Shown here: in pieces, positions 38,440 to 47,435 of the stretch | How positions within the stretch are numbered: position 1 is the stretch's first letter | How the letters are laid out: each line of letters opens with the position of its first letter | Assembly: GCF_003206645.1 (NCBI RefSeq) | Contig: NZ_PZJP01000008.1 | Span: 495,999-559,998, forward strand | DNA from: Salinicola aestuarinus | GTDB taxonomy: Bacteria > Pseudomonadota > Gammaproteobacteria > Pseudomonadales > Halomonadaceae | DNA length: 64,000 nt | Direction: 5' to 3' | The notes under the pieces: generated by a model | Databases searched by the model: none | The model's input: the letters and a program-made list of their open reading frames with translations, nothing else | Told to the model about the DNA's origin: nothing | Translations under genes and position numbers: made by a program

Positions 38440-39236
38440 GACGCAGCGCCTTCCGTCGCAGCCTGACGCTCTTCTGGTGGCTGATGGTGGCTTTTCTCTA
38501 TCTGCCACTGGGGGTCATCGTGCTCTATTCGTTCAATGCGGCGAACAGCGCGGCCTACTTCGCAGGGTTCTCGTTACGCTGGTACGAACGCCTGCTCGGC
38601 AATGACCAACTGCTCACCGCGCTCGGCAATACGCTGGTGCTGGGTGTGGCGTCGTCGGTCATCGCGCTCGTCATCGGTACGCTGATCGGCTATGGCATGT
38701 ATCGCCATCGAAGACGCAAGCTCGGCTGGCTGATCGCCCTCATTTACCTGCCGATCGTGATGCCGGACATCGTCTTCGGCATCTCGGAGATGGCGTTTTT
38801 CATCACACTGGATCGTGAGTTCGGCGTGCTGGGACCGAGTCTTGCGACGATGATCATTGCCCACGTCACCTTTCAGATTCCGTTCGTGGCACTGATCGTC
38901 TACTCGCGCTTCGTGGGCCTCGACCCGACGCTGTTCGAGGCGGCCAAGGATCTCTACGCCTCCCCCTTCCAGCGCGCGCGCCACTTTCTGCTGCCAACGC
39001 TCAAGCCCTCCTTGGTCGCCGCTTTCTTTCTGGCTTTCACGCTGTCGGTGGATGACTTCGTCATCAGCTTCTTTACGGCCGGCCCCGAGAACGCAACGCT
39101 GCCTATATATATCTGGGGAGCGATACGCCGCGGCGTCTCACCGGAGATCAACGCCATCGCCACGCTGATGATCCTCTCGGTGGCCATCGCCGCGGTGATC
39201 AGCCTATTGTTCAACAAGGAGAGTCGGCGCAACTGA
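38436..39236 (+). CDS. potC: Polyamine ABC transporter permease PotC
   Basis: The second permease subunit, 266 residues, about six helices. The EAA loop is FEAAKDLYASPFQRARHFLL. LSVDDFVISFFTAGP is a PotC hallmark. It starts in an ATGA overlap with potB. A binding-protein gene follows 34 bases later. Confidence 0.93.
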   Translation: MRRSAFRRSLTLFWWLMVAFLYLPLGVIVLYSFNAANSAAYFAGFSLRWYERLLGNDQLLTALGNTLVLGVASSVIALVIGTLIGYGMYRHRRRKLGWLIALIYLPIVMPDIVFGISEMAFFITLDREFGVLGPSLATMIIAHVTFQIPFVALIVYSRFVGLDPTLFEAAKDLYASPFQRARHFLLPTLKPSLVAAFFLAFTLSVDDFVISFFTAGPENATLPIYIWGAIRRGVSPEINAIATLMILSVAIAAVISLLFNKESRRN

Positions 39237-39270
39237 CCGCCGGCTCATACATCGCCCCAGGGGATAAGCC

Positions 39271-40344
39271 ATGACGCCAACAACAATGACAGTCGCCGTC
39301 GCTCTTGCCATCGGTGCCATCGCCTGCGCCGGCTCGGCCCAGGCGCAACAGGCCGAGAAGCTGTATCTGTTCAACTGGACCGAGTACATGGACCCGGAAA
39401 TCATTGAGGCGTTCGAGGCCGAGTACGACGTCGAGGTGGTCCAGAGCTATTTCAACTCGCTGCCGGAGATGACCGCCAAGCTCAATGCCGGCGGCGTCTC
39501 TCAGTACGACATCATCGTGCCTTCCGGCTACTACGTACCGCGACTCATTCAGAGTGGACTGGTGCAGAAGCTCGACAAGTCGAAGATTCCCAATCTCGAC
39601 AACCTGATGCCGGAGTTCGCCGACCCCGCCTTCGACCCGGGTGCGGAGTATTCAGTGGCCTATCAGTGGGGCATCAGCGGCATTGTCTACGACACCGAGA
39701 CCTTTCCAGACGCCCCCAAGAGCTGGTCGCTGCTGTTCGATCCCGAGGTCACCGGCAATCAGCCATTCTCGTTGATGGGGGACGGCCAGGTCAGCATGGG
39801 CGCGGCTTGCGCCTATCTCGGCGCCGGCTACGACTGCAACGACCCCGAGTCGTGGAAAGCGGCAGCGAGGCTGTTGCTCGCGACCAAGCACCGCAACACC
39901 TTCAGCGGCTTCACCGACGGCACCCCGACCCTGCAGCAGATTCAGCGCGGCGTGATCCGTGCCGGTCTCACCTACAACGGCGATTATCTGCAGCAAAAGG
40001 AGGAGAACCCGGAGGCGTTCGAGACGATCGACTTCATGGTGCCGGAGGAAGGCACCGAGATGTGGGTGGACTCGATGATGATTCCCGCGCAGGCCCCGCA
40101 TCCGGAGCTGGCCCACGAGTTCATCAACTTCATCCTCGATGCCAAGATTGGGGCGCAGCTGTCGAACTACATCTACTACGCCAGCCCCAACCAGGCCGCG
40201 GTACCCGAACTCGATCCCGTTCTGACCCAGCCGCCGGTCCTGCCGACCGACGAAGACCGGGCCAATCTGGCATTCACCCCGAGTCTCGATGGCCAGAACC
40301 TGCAGATCTTTCAGCAGCTCTGGACCGAGGTTCAGTCGCGCTGA
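39271..40344 (+). CDS. potD: Polyamine-binding periplasmic protein (PotD family), first copy
   Basis: A 357-residue secreted binding protein. The signal peptide ends near GSAQAQQAEK. The mature part keeps the PotD ligand-site segments: LFNWTEY, VPSGYYVPRL and W265-V-D267-S, where the aspartate grips the amine and the tryptophan packs on the carbon chain in E. coli PotD. It is probably the main binding protein of the adjacent PotABC. Ligand (putrescine or spermidine) is not decided. Confidence 0.92.
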   Translation: MTPTTMTVAVALAIGAIACAGSAQAQQAEKLYLFNWTEYMDPEIIEAFEAEYDVEVVQSYFNSLPEMTAKLNAGGVSQYDIIVPSGYYVPRLIQSGLVQKLDKSKIPNLDNLMPEFADPAFDPGAEYSVAYQWGISGIVYDTETFPDAPKSWSLLFDPEVTGNQPFSLMGDGQVSMGAACAYLGAGYDCNDPESWKAAARLLLATKHRNTFSGFTDGTPTLQQIQRGVIRAGLTYNGDYLQQKEENPEAFETIDFMVPEEGTEMWVDSMMIPAQAPHPELAHEFINFILDAKIGAQLSNYIYYASPNQAAVPELDPVLTQPPVLPTDEDRANLAFTPSLDGQNLQIFQQLWTEVQSR

Positions 40345-40442
40345 GTCCAGGCCGGTCGAATCGCGCCCCCCGGCAGGTCGCAACGCGGCGGGGGCGCGAC
40401 CCCGTTGAATCGGTTGAAGCCTGATCGCCCCAAGGAGGCGTC

Positions 40443-41804
40443 ATGAGTGAATCTTCACGGCACGTGCTGGAAGAATGGTGCAGTCGCCACGGCATCACCG
40501 AGGTCGAGTGTCTCGTGTCCGATCTCACCGGTATTCTCAAGGGCAAGATCATGCCGACCGGCAAGTATCTCCGCGGCGGATTGACCCGAATGCCGGACTC
40601 GATCTTTATCCAGACGGTGACCGGCGGCTATCCGGACGACGATGACATCCGTTTCTGGAACCCGGCCGAGCTCGACATGCAGTTGGTGCCGGACCCGGAC
40701 TCGGCGTACCTCGTGCCCTGGGCCGATGACCCCACTGCGCAGATCATTCACGACTGTTTCTACATGAGCGGCGAACCGGTCGAGCTCTCTCCGCGTCAGG
40801 TCCTCAAGCACGTCCTGTCGCTCTACGAGGCACGAGGCTGGCGCCCCATCATGGCACCGGAACTCGAGTTCTACCTGGTCAAGACCAATACCGACTCCGA
40901 CTACCCGCTGGAGCCGCCGATCGGCCGCTCCGGGCGACAGGAGAGCAGCCGGCAATCCTTCTCCATCGATGCCGTCAACGAGTTCGACCCGCTCTTCGAG
41001 CAGATGTACGACTACTGCGAAGCGCAGGAGCTCGACATCGACACCCTGACCCACGAAGAAGGCGCGGGACAGATGGAGGTCAACTTCCGTCACGGCGATC
41101 CGCTGCGGCTCGCCGACCAGGTCGTCATCTTCAAGCGCACCCTGCGCGAGACGGCCTTCCGTCACAACATGTATGCCACCTTCATGGCCAAGCCAATGGC
41201 CAATGAGCCAGGCAGCTCGATGCATCTCCATCAGAGCCTGGTCGACAAGGAAGGCAACAACCTGTTCGCCGGCGAAGGGGGCCAGCCCAGCCAACTCTTC
41301 CACCACTACATCGGCGGGCTCCAACAGTACCTGCCCGCCGCCGTGCCATTCTTCGCACCCAACGTGAACTCCTACCGCCGTCTCATGCCGGGCGAAGGGG
41401 CGGGGTCCGCGCCCTTCAACACGGAGTGGGGTTACGACAATCGCAGCGTAGGGCTTCGCGTTCCCGTCGGGGCGCCGGCCGGCACCCGAGTGGAGAATCG
41501 CCTCGCCGGCGCCGACGCCAATCCCTATCTGGTGATGGCAGCCTCGCTCGCCTGCGGCTACCTGGGCATGCTCGGACAGATTGAACCGCGTCCACCACTC
41601 ACCGGTTTCGCCGGCACGGTGGGCCATACGCTGCCGGACGACATCGTACCGGCACTCAATGCGTTGAGCCGCTGCGCGCCGTTGGCGGATCTGCTCGGCG
41701 AGCGTTTCACGCGCAGCTATCTGGCCGTCAAACGCGCCGAGCACTCGGCCTATTTCCGCGTCATCAGCTCCTGGGAACGCGAGCACCTGCTGCTTCGCGT
41801 CTAG
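40443..41804 (+). CDS. puuA: Gamma-glutamylpolyamine synthetase, second paralogue
   Basis: A 453-residue GS-fold enzyme of the PuuA/SpuB type. Segments: SDLTGILKGKIMPTGKYL, PELEFYL, MAKPMANEPGSSMHLHQSL, NSYRRLMPG and NPYLVMAASLACG. A consensus AAGGAGG (40432-40438) lies 4 bases before the ATG, the best ribosome site of the island. It differs clearly from the first paralogue (for example SSMHLHQS against NGTHVHVS), suggesting different amine preference. It lies between the two binding-protein genes. Confidence 0.88.
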   Translation: MSESSRHVLEEWCSRHGITEVECLVSDLTGILKGKIMPTGKYLRGGLTRMPDSIFIQTVTGGYPDDDDIRFWNPAELDMQLVPDPDSAYLVPWADDPTAQIIHDCFYMSGEPVELSPRQVLKHVLSLYEARGWRPIMAPELEFYLVKTNTDSDYPLEPPIGRSGRQESSRQSFSIDAVNEFDPLFEQMYDYCEAQELDIDTLTHEEGAGQMEVNFRHGDPLRLADQVVIFKRTLRETAFRHNMYATFMAKPMANEPGSSMHLHQSLVDKEGNNLFAGEGGQPSQLFHHYIGGLQQYLPAAVPFFAPNVNSYRRLMPGEGAGSAPFNTEWGYDNRSVGLRVPVGAPAGTRVENRLAGADANPYLVMAASLACGYLGMLGQIEPRPPLTGFAGTVGHTLPDDIVPALNALSRCAPLADLLGERFTRSYLAVKRAEHSAYFRVISSWEREHLLLRV

Positions 41805-41866
41805 GCCCGACACCCACCGCCGGGCGTCGCGTCCGGTCCCCTCACTGGAATCGGAGATCATTCACC

Positions 41867-42964
41867 ATGCCCACGGTATCGTCCCAACCCCGCACTCTGA
41901 ACGCCGCTCAACGGATTCGCCTCGCCGTGGTCACCTCGGCACTGGCCCTTGCCAGTGCGCCGGTGGCGGCTCAGACGGCGGAGAAGCTGTATCTGTTCAA
42001 CTGGACGGAGTACGCCGACCCGGGGGTCATCGCGGCATTCGAAGAGGAGTACGACGTCGAGGTCGTCGAGAGTTACTTCACCTCCAATGCCGAGATGTAC
42101 TCGAAGCTCGTCGCCGGGGGCGATGCCCAGTTCGACGTCGTGGTGCCGACCGACTATTACGTGCCCCGCCTGGTGGCGGCCGACCTGATACAACCCCTGG
42201 ACGAAGTCACAGGACGCGACAATCTGATGCCGGCGTTTCGGCACCCCAGCTACGATCCCGAGGATCGCTACAGCGTGCCCTACCTCTGGGGCGTGACCGG
42301 CATCGTCTACGACAGCCAGACCTTTGCCGACCCCCCCCCCTCCTGGTCTCTGCTCCTCGACCCCGAGGTCAACGGCGATCAGCCCTTTGCCCTGCTCGGC
42401 GGCGACCCTCAAGTGCTGTTCGGTATCGCCTGTGCCTACCAGGGTGCGGGATTCGACTGCACCCAACGCGATCAATGGATCGCCGCCGCTCAGCTGCTGC
42501 AGACGACGCTCGATCGCAGCAACTTCACCGGGTTCGTCGACAGCACCGCCGCGATCGACCAGATCGCTCGCGGCGTCGCTCGGGTCGCCGTCACCTACAG
42601 CGGCGATCTCGACTACCGCAAGGCCGATGCCCCCGAGACCTACGCCAACCTCGAATTCTTCATTCCCGAGGAGGGATCTCAGCTGGGCGTCGACACGCTG
42701 GTGGTCCCCAAGCGCGCACCGCATCCCGAGCTGGCACAAGCGTTCGTGAACTTCATGCTGCGGCCGGAAAACGCCGCCCGCTCCGCGGAGTACGCCTTCT
42801 ATCGCACGCCCAACGAGGCAGCCCTGCCGCTGCTCGATGAACCGCTTCGCTCGGCCTCGCGACTGGACGACGCCCAGCGTCAGCGCCTAGCCGCCACCCC
42901 CGAGCTCGAAGGTGATCAACTCCAAATGCTGCAGCAGCTCGCCAACGAGGTCCGCAGCCGCTGA
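41867..42964 (+). CDS. Polyamine-binding periplasmic protein (PotD family), second copy
   Basis: A 365-residue secreted protein with a signal peptide ending near APVAAQTAEK. It is clearly homologous to the first copy (EKLYLFNWTEY, VPTDYYVPRLV, PHPELAQAFVNFML). In the ligand site the tryptophan of the W-x-D motif is replaced: here it is G274-V-D276, so the acidic grip stays but an aromatic wall is lost. The reading frame runs through ten consecutive C at 42331-42340. It may offer a second specificity to the same PotABC. There is no second permease nearby. Confidence 0.9.
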   Translation: MPTVSSQPRTLNAAQRIRLAVVTSALALASAPVAAQTAEKLYLFNWTEYADPGVIAAFEEEYDVEVVESYFTSNAEMYSKLVAGGDAQFDVVVPTDYYVPRLVAADLIQPLDEVTGRDNLMPAFRHPSYDPEDRYSVPYLWGVTGIVYDSQTFADPPPSWSLLLDPEVNGDQPFALLGGDPQVLFGIACAYQGAGFDCTQRDQWIAAAQLLQTTLDRSNFTGFVDSTAAIDQIARGVARVAVTYSGDLDYRKADAPETYANLEFFIPEEGSQLGVDTLVVPKRAPHPELAQAFVNFMLRPENAARSAEYAFYRTPNEAALPLLDEPLRSASRLDDAQRQRLAATPELEGDQLQMLQQLANEVRSR

Positions 42965-43040
42965 GCCTCGCCCCGAATTCGACCTCTCGCGCGTCGCTCC
43001 ACGGCGACAGCCCGTCCCTTCTATGAAAACAGTGTTCAAT

Positions 43041-43057
43041 GCCCCGCACGTCGGGGC
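43041..43057 (+). terminator. Possible terminator of the polyamine island
   Basis: GCCCCG, loop CACGT, CGGGGC, then only TT. The stem is 6 bp. It is placed 77 bases after the last binding-protein gene. Confidence 0.4.
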
Positions 43058-43178
43058 TTGGCATCCAACGCTGAGCTAAACTGAGGAGACTTTCGCGTCC
43101 CCATCACGGTCCGTCGCGAAGGCGGCGGTGGCGCGCGCAGAGCGTCGTGCCCCGCCTCGGTCAAGCCGTGAGGTTTCA

Positions 43179-43201
43179 GCGCTCACGTAAAGTCTGAGCG
43201 C
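43179..43201 (+). promoter_or_regulatory. Inverted repeat just before the glycine-zipper gene
   Basis: GCGCTCA (43179-43185), nine bases, TGAGCGC (43195-43201). It lies 17-39 bases before the ATG, where it could be an operator or an mRNA hairpin near the ribosome site. Confidence 0.35.
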
Positions 43202-43217
43202 AGCGAGGAGAATCAAC

Positions 43218-43766
43218 ATGAACAAGCCCATCGCCATTGGCAGTGTCATCGCCATCCTGGGCGTCGCCGGCGGCGTCGCTGTCGGTGCCTATCAAACCGC
43301 CGACAGCGGCTCGGAATACGCCGATATCGTCGGGGTCGAGCCGATCGTTCAAACATCACAGACGCCTCGCGAGGTCTGTGAGGACGTCACCGTGACGCAC
43401 CAGCGCCCGGTCCAGGACGAGCATCGTATTGCCGGCACCGGTATTGGCGCCGTGGTCGGCGGGGTCGTCGGCAACCAGTTCGGCGGTGGCTCCGGCAAGA
43501 AGATCATGACCGCGGCCGGGGCGATTGGAGGCGGCCTGGCCGGCAACCAGGTGCAGGATCGAATGCAGCAGAGTGACACCTACACCACCACCGAGAAGCG
43601 CTGCCATACCGTCAATGACGACAAGGAAGAGACCGTCGGCTACGACGTCCGCTATCGCTACGACGGCACGGTGCGCGAGGCGAAGCTCGATCAACGCCCG
43701 GATGGTGAACGCGTGCTGATGCAGGACGGCAAGCCGCAGTGGGATGTCGGCGCGCCGAACGCCTGA
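43218..43766 (+). CDS. Glycine-zipper 2TM domain envelope protein
   Basis: A 182-residue protein with an N-terminal membrane or signal helix (IAIGSVIAILGVAGGVAVGA) and a central glycine-zipper region (GTGIGAVVGGVVGNQFGGG, then AAGAIGGGLAGNQ, about 74-118) of the Rickettsia 17-kDa antigen type. Two cysteines (in REVCEDV and KRCHTV) flank the zipper. The C-terminal part (VGYDVRYRYDGTVREAKLDQRPD) is typical of the family. There is no lipobox. A GAGGAG precedes the ATG. Relatives are envelope proteins of unclear role. Confidence 0.85.
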   Translation: MNKPIAIGSVIAILGVAGGVAVGAYQTADSGSEYADIVGVEPIVQTSQTPREVCEDVTVTHQRPVQDEHRIAGTGIGAVVGGVVGNQFGGGSGKKIMTAAGAIGGGLAGNQVQDRMQQSDTYTTTEKRCHTVNDDKEETVGYDVRYRYDGTVREAKLDQRPDGERVLMQDGKPQWDVGAPNA

Positions 43767-43791
43767 GATCGTTGGCTCTAGGCCCCGATAC

Positions 43792-43811
43792 GCGCCCGCG
43801 CCAGCGGGCGC
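43792..43811 (+). terminator. Terminator of the glycine-zipper gene
   Basis: GCGCCCGC, loop GCCA, GCGGGCGC, then TTG. A perfect 8-bp GC stem 26 bases after the stop. The T run is short. Confidence 0.6.
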
Positions 43812-43919
43812 TTGACTGCCCTCCGGCGGCTTCTACCCTGAGCGGCCGCCGATGACTAGCCGACTATATTCTCTGATCCTCTCAGGACTTACGTCTTGAG
43901 GAACCTCAGTTTCCTTTCG

Positions 43920-43950
43920 TTGACAGCCAATGCGCCGACACAGGTAGTAT
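43920..43950 (+). promoter_or_regulatory. Candidate promoter of the lipoprotein gene
   Basis: A perfect TTGACA (43920-43925), 19 bases, TAGTAT. The -35 is consensus, but the spacing is long. Confidence 0.4.
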
Positions 43951-44094
43951 TGGCGTCGCCAGCGCCCCGTCGGGGCCCGAGCCACAACGAGAAGCGGCAA
44001 TACGCCGTCACGATGAAGCCTGCCGCTAGACTGTTCGCCGCGGGCCGTAAGGACTACACGATTCATCAATGCCAGTAGGAATGTAAGGGAACTC

Positions 44095-45780
44095 ATGAAA
44101 CGTCATGGTGTGTTATTCAGTGCAGCCGTTGCCGGTGCGCTGCTTCTCGTAGGCTGCGACTCGTCCGACCCGGAACCGTTGTCCTTTGTCCCGGCGGATA
44201 CGCCCTACCTCTTTGCCGACCTGGAAGTCGCGGATGACAGTACCCGCGATGCCCTCCTCGCCCAGTCGAATGCGTCGCTGCCGCGTAACGTCGCCATGCT
44301 GCGCAACGCCGCTAGCGATCTTGAAGCCGAGAACCAGACGTCTCTTGCGGGTGTGCTCGGCGTGCTCGCCGACGAAATCGACGGCAAGAACAGCTATCAG
44401 GACGTGATGTCCGATATCGGTCTGGCGCTTGACCAGCACAGCGCCATCTACGGCGAAGGCCTGATTCCGGTGATGCGCGGTGGCGTGGAAGACGCCGAGC
44501 AATATCGCGCCTTCCTCGACCGGCTTGCGGCCGCCGCCGATACGCCGTTCCAGGAGGCGACACTCGATGACGCCGACTACCGCACAGCCGCTTTGGGTGA
44601 CTCGCCGTTCCAGTTGATCAGCCGTGTCGACGAGGGCACCGCCGTCCTGTCGATCGCGCCCACCGAGCTCGACGATGAGGCGCTTCGCCGCATCCTCGGG
44701 CTCACGCAGCCAGACGAGAGCGCCGAATCTGCCGGTCGACTGCAGGCCCTCGTCGACGACAAGGCGTATCTGCCCTATGCCTTGGGCTATCTCGACCTGC
44801 AGCGAATCATCGCTCTGGTCGCCGCCGGTGAAGACCCCATGCTTCGCGCCGCGCAAGCGATGGATTCGAGCGGCGACGTGGAACAGCTCAGTTCGAGCTG
44901 TCAGGCCGACCTCGACCGGCTCGCCGCTCGTGCCCCAGAGCTCAGTGTCGGCTTTACCGAGATCGAGAGTGATCACATGGTGCAGCGTACCGATCTCGCC
45001 CTCGCCGAGGATCTGACGGCGGCCCTGTCGGAGATCCAGGTCGCACTTCCGGGGCTGGGTCGCGAAAAGCCCGCCGGCCCGTTCGATATCGCGGTGGCAT
45101 TGCCGATGAAAGAGCTCCGTGATCTGATGGTCGCGCAGACGCGCTACGTCCGCGACAACCCGTTCACGTGCGAGGCCCTGGCCGATCTCAATGCCGAGGC
45201 GGACGAACTCGCCAACCAGGCCAACATGCTGGCGATGCCGCCGTTCGGCAGCCTCCGCGGGTTCCGCCTGGTGCTCGATGACCTGAGCGCGGATGGCCCC
45301 TTCGGCCAGGCCAAGGGGCGTGGCGCCGCCATTGTCGCGACGGACAACCCGACCGGACTGCTTGCCGTGGGCCAGATGGCCGTGCCGCAACTCGCCAATG
45401 TCCAGCTGGACGCGGATGGCAAGGCGACCGCCCTGCCGGACGAACTGGGTTCTCTCGCCGGTGCCGATGGCGCCTGGGCCGCGATGACCGATAGCGCGAT
45501 CGGCGTGGCCGTCGGCAAGCGTGAGAACGATCGCCTCGAGTCTCTGCTGAAGGCCCCCACGGGAGACGCCGGCCAGCTGATGAACTTGCACATCACCGGC
45601 GACATGTACGGTAAGTGGATGGGGCTTATCGACGCCTTCGAGGACGGACAGGACGCCACCTCCGAGCGCTATCTGGAGTCCCTGCAGAGCGAAACTGACC
45701 GCATCGACACCATGGACATCAGCGTGCGAATGACATCGGACGGGCTGGCCTTCGAGAGCCGCACCGACTGGAACGAGTAA
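44095..45780 (+). CDS. Large lipoprotein, unknown function
   Basis: A 561-residue protein with a lipoprotein signal peptide and lipobox LLLVGC (Cys19), followed by DSSDPEPLSFVPADTPYLFAD. Aspartate at position +2 after the cysteine is the classical inner-membrane retention signal, so it may stay on the outer face of the inner membrane. The rest is soluble, acidic and without motifs I know; the start PADTPYLFADLE recalls proteins of the DUF3352 type, a guess only. AAGGGA precedes the ATG. The gene is alone, with its own terminator. Confidence 0.85.
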   Translation: MKRHGVLFSAAVAGALLLVGCDSSDPEPLSFVPADTPYLFADLEVADDSTRDALLAQSNASLPRNVAMLRNAASDLEAENQTSLAGVLGVLADEIDGKNSYQDVMSDIGLALDQHSAIYGEGLIPVMRGGVEDAEQYRAFLDRLAAAADTPFQEATLDDADYRTAALGDSPFQLISRVDEGTAVLSIAPTELDDEALRRILGLTQPDESAESAGRLQALVDDKAYLPYALGYLDLQRIIALVAAGEDPMLRAAQAMDSSGDVEQLSSSCQADLDRLAARAPELSVGFTEIESDHMVQRTDLALAEDLTAALSEIQVALPGLGREKPAGPFDIAVALPMKELRDLMVAQTRYVRDNPFTCEALADLNAEADELANQANMLAMPPFGSLRGFRLVLDDLSADGPFGQAKGRGAAIVATDNPTGLLAVGQMAVPQLANVQLDADGKATALPDELGSLAGADGAWAAMTDSAIGVAVGKRENDRLESLLKAPTGDAGQLMNLHITGDMYGKWMGLIDAFEDGQDATSERYLESLQSETDRIDTMDISVRMTSDGLAFESRTDWNE

Positions 45781-46141
45781 CCTCAGCGATTCGCCATAAG
45801 CGCTGATCGAGCCCCGCGACTGTCCACCCGTCGCGGGGCTTTTTTCATTGGCAATCACGCGTATCGGCCCCGGTTTCTCGCACCGGCCGCGTTTCGGGCC
45901 TGCCGGGGCTGCCTCTCAGGGTCTATTGGGCACACCCCTATCGAGCGTCCCTTGGCGTTATCCGAGCACCGGCGATGACGAAGCGGTGCGTCAAGGGGCG
46001 GCTCGACGTGCAGCTGAAAACTCTAAAGACCCTCGCCTGAACGCCAGCGCGCCACAGCAGGCGCCGTACGCCGCTTGAGCCGCCCGTGGCCACCGCCTAC
46101 TATCCGCATTACCTTCCCGCTTTTCACCCCGAGACTCTGCC
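45781..46141. other. Intergenic region between the lipoprotein and PuuB-type genes
   Basis: The left end holds a strong terminator (45810-45845). In the rest I see no gene or clear promoter; short frames here lack ribosome sites. Confidence 0.5.
45810..45845 (+). terminator. Strong intrinsic terminator of the lipoprotein gene
   Basis: AGCCCCGCGAC, loop TGTCCACCC, GTCGCGGGGCT, followed by a run giving six T. A perfect 11-bp stem. Confidence 0.93.
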
Positions 46142-47431
46142 GTGTCGACTTTATCCTCCGGACCCGCACGCTCCTATTACGGGGCGTCCGCCAACGCCAC
46201 GCCCGAGCGAGAGACGCTCGCGGGTGAAACCACGGCGGACGTCTGCGTCATCGGCGGCGGTTTCACCGGTGTTTCGTCCGCACTGCATCTCGCCGAGCGC
46301 GGCTATCGGGTCGTGCTGCTCGAGTCGATGCAGATCGGCTTCGGTGCATCGGGGCGCAACGGCGGGCAGATCGTGAATAGCTACAGTCGCGACATGGACG
46401 TGATCGCCGATAAATATGGCGAAAAGACGGCCGAGGCACTGGGCAGCATGGCGTTCGAGGGCAATCGCATCATTCGCGAGCGCATTAACACCTACGGCAT
46501 CGATTGCGATCTCAAGGACGGCAATCTTTTCGCTGCCTGTACCGACAAGCAGTACCAGGGGCTGATCGAACACCAGGCGCTATGGTCTCGCTACGGCCAC
46601 GGCGAGCTCGAGCTGATGGAGGGCGATGCCTACCGCCGCGAGATCGGCTCGGATCGTTACGTCGGCGCGCTGCTCGACCATGCCGGGGGGCATCTCCACC
46701 CCCTCAACCTGGTACTCGGGGAAGCCGCCGCACTGGAGGGCCTCGGCGGCAGGATCTACGAACGCTCACCGGTCACGCAGATCATTCACGGCGATCCGGT
46801 CGAGATCTGCACGCCGTCGGGGAAGGTCCGCGCCAAGCGCGTGGTGGTAGCGGGCAACGCCTACCAGAAGGGGCTCCTGCCGGCGCTCGAGGGCAAGAGC
46901 CTCCCCTGCGGCACCCAGGTCGTGGCCACGGCACCGCTGGAAGCGGCGACGGCGCGGGCGCTGCTGCCCTTCGATCGCTGCGTGGAAGACTGCAACTACC
47001 TGCTGGACTACTACCGTCTCTCCGCCGACCGCCGGTTGATCTACGGCGGTGGGGTCAACTACGGCGGTCGCAGTCCGGCAGACATCGAGGGCGCTATCCG
47101 CCCCCATCTGGAGGCCACCTTTCCGGCGCTTCGCGGCGTCGCGATCGACTACGCCTGGAGCGGCAATTTCCTGCTCACGCTGAATCGGCTGCCGCAGTTC
47201 GGACGCCTCAACCACAACATCTATTACGCCCAGGGATACTCCGGACACGGCGTCACGGCCACGCACCTCGCCGGGCGACTGGTGGCCGAGGCTCTCAGCG
47301 GGGATGCCGAACGTTTCGACGCTTTCGCCGACGTTCCGCATGCGCCGTTTCCGGGAGGACGGCTTTTCCGCGTGCCGGCGACCGCGCTGGGTGCGTGGTA
47401 CTACGGCCTGCGCGATCGACTCGGCTGGTAG
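46142..47431 (+). CDS. puuB: FAD-dependent oxidoreductase, probable gamma-glutamylputrescine oxidase (PuuB-like)
   Basis: A 429-residue DadA/PuuB-type amine oxidase. The FAD Rossmann motif is VIGGGFTGVSSALHLAERG (about 36-54), followed by the GFGASGRNGGQI segment typical of PuuB relatives. The C-terminal ends with YYAQGYSGHGVTATHLAG, another FAD-contacting signature. It would oxidise gamma-glutamylputrescine made by the PuuA-type enzymes 4-11 kb upstream. The start is GTG at 46142 with a weak ribosome site. Exact substrate is inferred from the family and neighbourhood; other amino-acid oxidases look similar. Confidence 0.82.
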   Translation: MSTLSSGPARSYYGASANATPERETLAGETTADVCVIGGGFTGVSSALHLAERGYRVVLLESMQIGFGASGRNGGQIVNSYSRDMDVIADKYGEKTAEALGSMAFEGNRIIRERINTYGIDCDLKDGNLFAACTDKQYQGLIEHQALWSRYGHGELELMEGDAYRREIGSDRYVGALLDHAGGHLHPLNLVLGEAAALEGLGGRIYERSPVTQIIHGDPVEICTPSGKVRAKRVVVAGNAYQKGLLPALEGKSLPCGTQVVATAPLEAATARALLPFDRCVEDCNYLLDYYRLSADRRLIYGGGVNYGGRSPADIEGAIRPHLEATFPALRGVAIDYAWSGNFLLTLNRLPQFGRLNHNIYYAQGYSGHGVTATHLAGRLVAEALSGDAERFDAFADVPHAPFPGGRLFRVPATALGAWYYGLRDRLGW

Positions 47432-47435
47432 AGCG

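Larger units (their letters stand above)
43767..44094. other. Intergenic region before the lipoprotein gene
   Basis: No gene is seen. It contains a terminator hairpin at 43792-43811 and a candidate promoter with TTGACA at 43920-43925 and TAGTAT at 43945-43950 (19-base spacing, longer than ideal). Confidence 0.5.

Noticed and set aside
42331..42340. C10 run as a frameshift mutation
   Set aside because: The frame continues correctly to a full-length PotD-like protein, so the gene is intact; only its slippage potential is reported.
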